A stretch of 64,000 nucleotides of DNA from JAGWBJ01 sp034423015. GTDB taxonomy: Bacteria; Chloroflexota; Dehalococcoidia; Lucifugimonadales; JAGWBF01. Each line of letters opens with the position of its first letter. Within the stretch, counting starts at the first letter, position 1. Of this stretch, positions 60,242 through 64,000 are shown piece after piece. A program made the position numbers and the translations under genes. The stretch spans positions 62,001 through 126,000 of the forward strand of contig DAOUJG010000039.1 in assembly GCA_034423015.1 (NCBI GenBank). The letters run 5' to 3'. The notes beneath the pieces were generated by a model that worked only from the letters and a program-made list of their open reading frames with translations, was not told where the DNA came from and ran no database searches.

Positions 60242-61378
60242 ATGACGGCCAACAAGAAAGACCCGGTGCTGGTGGTGCTGCAGCTGTCGGGGGCCTACGA
60301 CGCGCTGAACACGGTCATCCCGTACGAAGACCCCCTGTACATGGACTACCGCCCGGTGCTGAAGGTGGAGCCTGAGGAGGTCCTGCCGCTGGACGACAAG
60401 GTTGTGCTCAACCCGGCGATGGCGCCGGTGAAGGAGCTGTACGACCAGGGGAAGGTTGCCGTCATCCAAGGCATCGGCTATCCCAACCCCATCCGCTCCC
60501 ACTTCCGGTCGATGGACATCTGGCATACCGCGGTGCCCGAGAAGATGGTCACCGACGGCTGGCTGGGCCGGGCCATCCGGGAGCTGGACCCCCACAAGGA
60601 GAACGTGCTGACGGCCGTGAACTTCGGCCGGGGACTGCCCAGGGCCCTGGCGGCCCCGGGAGTGTCGGTGGCATCGGTGGGCAACTTGGAGACCTACGGG
60701 GTGCTGACCGGGATCAAGGGCCAGGACCAGAGGACGGACGCCCTGGACGCATTCGCCAGGATGTACTCGCCCCTGATCGGCAACGGCCCGGTGAACGACT
60801 ACCTGTCCCAGACCGGACTGGACGCCCTGAAGGGCGCCGACATCCTGGCAACCGCCCCAGACGCGTACTCCTCCACCGTGGAGTACGCCGGGGACCCATT
60901 CTCCCAGTGGGTCAAGAACATCGCGCAGGTGCACCTGGCGGAGTTCGGCACACGCATCCTCTACACCGCCCTGGACCCGGGGGCGTTCGATACCCACGCC
61001 AACCAGGCAACGGCGTTCCCCAAGCTGTGGTCCGAGGTGTCCAACGCGGCGAGCGACCTGTACCACGACCTGAAGGAGCACGACGCCAACCAGGAGGTGG
61101 TGATCCTGATGTTCACCGAGTTCGGCCGGCGCGTGCAGGAGAACGGCTCGGGCACGGACCACGGCTCGGGCGGGGTGGCCTTCGTAATGGGGGACGCGGT
61201 CAAGGGCGGGCTGTACGGGGAGTACCCCTCCCTGGAGCCGTCCAAGCTGGACGAAGGCGACCTCAGTTGGAACAACGACTTCCGGGGGATGTACGCGACG
61301 CTGCTGGAGAAATGGATGGGCATGGAGCCCCAGCCCATTCTCGGAGGGTCCTTCGAGCAGTTCGACCTCATCAAGTGA
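60242..61378 (+). CDS. DUF1501 family protein, cassette C
   Basis: The 378 residues start PVLVVLQLSGAYDALNTVIP directly, without a signal peptide. They keep GYPNPIRSHFRSMDIWHT, FDTHANQ, MFTEFGRRVQENGSGTDHG and FRGMYATLLEKWMGM. The first motif reads SGAYDALN, against SGGNDSLN in the cassette B protein and in most of the family, so a candidate active-site Asn-Asp-Ser turn is altered here to Tyr-Asp-Ala. AAAAGGAGGAGG lies upstream of the ATG. The NHL gene follows 56 bases later. Confidence 0.93.
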   Translation: MTANKKDPVLVVLQLSGAYDALNTVIPYEDPLYMDYRPVLKVEPEEVLPLDDKVVLNPAMAPVKELYDQGKVAVIQGIGYPNPIRSHFRSMDIWHTAVPEKMVTDGWLGRAIRELDPHKENVLTAVNFGRGLPRALAAPGVSVASVGNLETYGVLTGIKGQDQRTDALDAFARMYSPLIGNGPVNDYLSQTGLDALKGADILATAPDAYSSTVEYAGDPFSQWVKNIAQVHLAEFGTRILYTALDPGAFDTHANQATAFPKLWSEVSNAASDLYHDLKEHDANQEVVILMFTEFGRRVQENGSGTDHGSGGVAFVMGDAVKGGLYGEYPSLEPSKLDEGDLSWNNDFRGMYATLLEKWMGMEPQPILGGSFEQFDLIK

Positions 61379-61434
61379 GCCGGCCGGGTGCGGGCTCGGC
61401 CGTCGGGCGTGAACCAAGAACTAGCGAGGAAGAG

Positions 61435-62472
61435 ATGGTCACTCAGATACCGCCTTTAACCTTCGAGTACAGCCACACCATCGGGCGGCAAGAGGTCCGG
61501 AGTGGGAACGGGTTCTTCTTCCCGGTGGCCATAACCAAGGACGAGGAGGGCCTGCTGTACGTGCTGAGCCGGGGCACCGAGACCCCTGCGTTCTTCCCAT
61601 GTAAGCGGGTGACGGTGTTCACGGTGGACGAGGATCTGGTCAGGGACTACGGGCAGAAGGTCCCCCCGGAAGAGGCGACCAGGGAGATGGCCCCGGACGG
61701 CAGTTTCATGTGGCCCACCTCCGTCGCCCTGGACTCGGAGAACAACACCTACGTGTCCGACGAGTGGCTGGACCATATATCCGTATTCGACAAGGATGGG
61801 AAGTGGACCGCCAAGTGGGGCACTCCCGGAGACGGCGACGGCGAGATCGACCGACCCTCGGGCCTGGCGTTTGACAAGAACGACAACCTGTACCTGGTGG
61901 ACAGCCGGAACAGCCGGGTCCAGATATTCACCAGGGACGGCCGGTTCCTGGACAAGTGGGGCCGTAAGGGCGACGGCGACGGCGAGTTCGACATGCCGTG
62001 GGGCATCGAAATCGACGGGAACGGGGACGTGTACATAGCCGACTGGCGGAACGACCGGATCCAGAAGTTCGCCCCGGATGGCCGGTTCCTGATGAAGTTC
62101 GGCACGTCGGGCCAGGGGGACGGGGAGTTCAACCGGCCCACGGGAGTCGCCGTCGACGGCGAGGGGATCATCTACGTCACAGACTTCAAGAACGACCGGC
62201 TCCAGGTGTTCGACCCAGAGGGCGGCTTCATCACCAAGCTGACGGGCGAGGCCACCCTGTCCCAGTGGGGAAGGGAGCGGGTGGAGCTGGACCCGCTGGC
62301 GTCCAAGGGCCGGAGGGTGGCCCAGGGCCTGCGGGAGCGCGAGAAGGTGTTCCAGGGGCCCATCGCGGTGGAGGTGGACGACGAGGACCGGGTCTTCGTG
62401 GTGGAGTGCGCCCGCCACCGGGTCCAGGTGTTCCACAAGCAGTCCGCCATATTCCAGGGGGGGCTGCTGTAG
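61435..62472 (+). CDS. NHL-repeat propeller protein, cassette C
   Basis: The 345 residues have NHL units such as PTSVALDSENNTYVSDEWLD, PSGLAFDKNDNLYLVDSRNS and PWGIEIDGNGDVYIADWRND. Each is followed by an R-x-Q-x-F strand and a loop G-D-G-D-G-E-F/I. The N-terminal FEYSHTIGR matches the cassette B protein. GCGAGGAAGAG precedes the ATG at 61435; the longer open frame overlaps the DUF1501 gene. It is the last gene before the lower-GC island. Confidence 0.9.
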   Translation: MVTQIPPLTFEYSHTIGRQEVRSGNGFFFPVAITKDEEGLLYVLSRGTETPAFFPCKRVTVFTVDEDLVRDYGQKVPPEEATREMAPDGSFMWPTSVALDSENNTYVSDEWLDHISVFDKDGKWTAKWGTPGDGDGEIDRPSGLAFDKNDNLYLVDSRNSRVQIFTRDGRFLDKWGRKGDGDGEFDMPWGIEIDGNGDVYIADWRNDRIQKFAPDGRFLMKFGTSGQGDGEFNRPTGVAVDGEGIIYVTDFKNDRLQVFDPEGGFITKLTGEATLSQWGRERVELDPLASKGRRVAQGLREREKVFQGPIAVEVDDEDRVFVVECARHRVQVFHKQSAIFQGGLL

Positions 62473-62579
62473 ACGGGGCCTTCGGTCACTTTCCTCATCT
62501 TTTGGGAAAGGATCTCCGTATTCATCCTCGTATGCGGCCTTCGCATGACCATGGCGGCTCCGCTGTAGCTGCCCAACCC

Positions 62580-63125
62580 CTACAGGTCAAACTGGTCAAA
62601 TGGATTGTGCCCCAACAATGTTTGCGTGAGCCGGTCATTCCCCGCTGGAATATGCGTGCCCCGCTCATATACAAACGGTAACTTCTGCATCCTGTTATCC
62701 TTCCGCCAGAACTGCTTGAGTTTCCGCACTGTGTCCGGTGTCTTGCATACGACCGTGAGTAATACCCGTGGGCAGGCTGGATGGAAGAGGAGCGGCATAT
62801 AGTCGTGGTCTTCATCTTCGGAGTAGTCGCAGGCACTCCGCCACTTCCTCGTGGGGCCATAGTACCTCACCCCATTGTCTCCCTGGACCCACTCATCCCG
62901 GTCTATGCAGTCTTTGAAATCGGCATCGTCGACCTCAACCCGAATGACTTTCCACCCAATGCTTCCATGGTCGGTGACCAAGCGGAAGTAACAGTCGCCC
63001 GGCGACAGGGGCCATTCGTACAACTTTACCTGTGGCAACGGTTGTTCAGTGCTGGTGGGGCGTTTGAGAAAAGGGAGGATGAGAGCTACGAAATTACCGA
63101 GGAGCCCAATGATTGTCAGCCACAT
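62580..63125 (-). CDS. Hypothetical protein with N-terminal membrane helix
   Basis: The 181 residues start with a hydrophobic segment (WLTIIGLLGNFVALILPFL) followed by a basic stretch and a soluble domain with many aromatic and acidic residues (RLVTDHGSIGWKVIRVEVDD, DYSEDEDHDYMPLLF). No family recognised. It begins 17 bases after the stop of the Mrr-type gene, so the two form an operon. Codon use is visibly less GC-biased than in the genes to the left, pointing to acquired DNA. The single helix suggests a membrane-bound partner of the nuclease-like protein. Confidence 0.65.
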   Translation of the reverse strand: MWLTIIGLLGNFVALILPFLKRPTSTEQPLPQVKLYEWPLSPGDCYFRLVTDHGSIGWKVIRVEVDDADFKDCIDRDEWVQGDNGVRYYGPTRKWRSACDYSEDEDHDYMPLLFHPACPRVLLTVVCKTPDTVRKLKQFWRKDNRMQKLPFVYERGTHIPAGNDRLTQTLLGHNPFDQFDL

Positions 63126-63142
63126 GGTCGGCCACTAACCCG

Positions 63143-63958
63143 TCAGGATCGCTGTTGCGCTTCAATGATTTCACTCATTCTGGCCAGTTCTGGAGCGTCA
63201 ACAAGTATTATCGGTTTGCCGCGTGCAAAGTCCTTGACTCCCTTTGTGAACCCTCCGGTACACGCCAGGATTGCATTGTTGGCACGAAGATGCACCATGG
63301 TCCCATATAACTCTCTGACAACCGCTACGCCTACTGGGGACCGGTACCTCTTGCACTGAACGACGGTCTTTTTGCCCTTCTTCCGCAAAATGAGGTCAGC
63401 CCCTCCATCGCTCGAACCACCGGTGTACGACACTTTGTACCCACGACGTTCACAAAGTGCTCCTAGTTCAAGTTCAAATTCGTCATCGCTGAGCCCATTC
63501 CAATACCCCTCTCGCTTTCTGAGAGCTTCCCGCTCAGCTTCCTCCCGCGCTCTTTCCTCTGCCCACCGTACGCGCTCGGTTTCCCGTCGCACCTGCTCAG
63601 CTTCCTGTCGTGCCCTCTCCGTCTCCCGCTGCACTTCCTCATAGGCAGACTGCGCCACTTCGTACCGATTGATTTGAGAGGCTACAGGGCTCTTGAACAG
63701 ACGCGACGTCTTGAACCGCTCTATAAGCGGCCATACCAAAAACATAATACAAGGGACCAGAAAATAGAATGCGAACACTCCAACGGCAAGTGCGACTACC
63801 CAGCTTCTAGTAATGACGAAAGTGACAAAGGCAACGACCAACGTCAAGACAACCAATGTGAGTCCAAGGAGGAGGCCCCCAGGCCCGCCACTCTTGCCAA
63901 TATAGAGCGCATATTCCTCGGGTGTTACCCCGAAGTCTTGCAATTCTGGCTTCTGCAA
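63143..63958 (-). CDS. Membrane-anchored Mrr-type restriction endonuclease-like protein
   Basis: The 271 residues have two membrane helices (about 29-50 and 52-77) and a long charged coiled coil (about 100-150, rich in RETERARQEAEQ-type heptads). A C-terminal Mrr_cat domain follows with Asp188 (GGADLIL) and the QxK pair Gln201/Lys203 (VVQCKRY). Mrr-type domains cut modified DNA; versions with membrane helices are found in defence islands, but their function is mostly untested. The start is a TTG at 63958 with GGTGATGGGG upstream, and an in-frame stop lies just before it. It is co-transcribed with the gene at 62580. Low GC suggests horizontal transfer. Confidence 0.88.
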   Translation of the reverse strand: MQKPELQDFGVTPEEYALYIGKSGGPGGLLLGLTLVVLTLVVAFVTFVITRSWVVALAVGVFAFYFLVPCIMFLVWPLIERFKTSRLFKSPVASQINRYEVAQSAYEEVQRETERARQEAEQVRRETERVRWAEERAREEAEREALRKREGYWNGLSDDEFELELGALCERRGYKVSYTGGSSDGGADLILRKKGKKTVVQCKRYRSPVGVAVVRELYGTMVHLRANNAILACTGGFTKGVKDFARGKPIILVDAPELARMSEIIEAQQRS

Positions 63959-64000
63959 ACCCCATCACCCGGGCGCCGTTTGGTCACCTAGTCTAACGTC

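Noticed and set aside
62571..62590. CCCTACAGGT near 62578 matches ten bases of the transposon's right end, suggesting a second element end
   Set aside because: The match covers the last codons and stop of the gene at 62580 and does not extend into the AAACGAAACC part. No paired end or duplication is visible, so it is probably chance.

Overview
The window is GC-rich chromosomal DNA with frequent GTG and TTG starts, Shine-Dalgarno-type ribosome sites and recognisable sigma70-like promoters. It carries many paralogous catabolic enzymes: LLM flavin monooxygenase, enolase-superfamily enzyme, SDR, amidases, CocE hydrolase, hydantoinase A/B, polysaccharide-deacetylase/PuuE-like enzymes, TRZ/ATZ-like amidohydrolases and Dpp-type ABC importers. 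The tmRNA tag reads GDRELALAA. Together these suggest a free-living heterotrophic Chloroflexota, probably of the Dehalococcoidia/SAR202 type. That placement is an inference.

Layout. 1-5.8 kb: the end of a PhoR-like kinase, an LsrF-like aldolase/thiolase, a protein with an internally duplicated domain (PHYHYG motif), tRNA-Glu, a deacetylase-like enzyme, an enolase-superfamily enzyme and a HAD phosphatase. 5.8-12.5 kb: an SDR, a retropepsin-like protease with its overlapping partner gene, a ThDP enzyme, a CocE hydrolase, a decayed second retropepsin gene with a DUF2283 protein, and a methyltransferase. 12.7-29.4 kb: NudC, DinB-like, gamma-glutamyltransferase-like, aldo/keto reductase, HyuA/HyuB, SMP-30, nitroreductase, glutamate dehydrogenase, nucleoside deaminase, two amidases and an LLM oxidoreductase. 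29.6-30.0 kb: the tmRNA gene ssrA.

30.3-62.5 kb is one large duplicated catabolic/transport locus. Its first part is a lipoprotein binding protein (frameshifted), two permeases, two PuuE-like enzymes and an amidohydrolase. A divergent DUF1800-NHL pair follows, then a complete transposon, two more amidohydrolases, and a second binding protein. Next come DUF1800, DUF1501 and NHL genes, and only then the two permeases. A zinc-ribbon PQQ propeller protein, a third amidase and a third DUF1800-DUF1501-NHL cassette end the locus. No transporter ATPase is present. The shared theme is import and hydrolysis of amide, ureide or cyclic C-N compounds; the substrate cannot be read from sequence.

Two accessory regions stand out. 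At 40510-43881 is an IS6-like transposon with 21-bp inverted ends and an 8-bp target duplication (AAGATGAC). It carries a tightly overlapping cargo operon that includes a toxin/antitoxin-like pair and a possible nuclease-like gene. At 62.5-64 kb a lower-GC island begins with a membrane-anchored Mrr-type nuclease and runs off the window.
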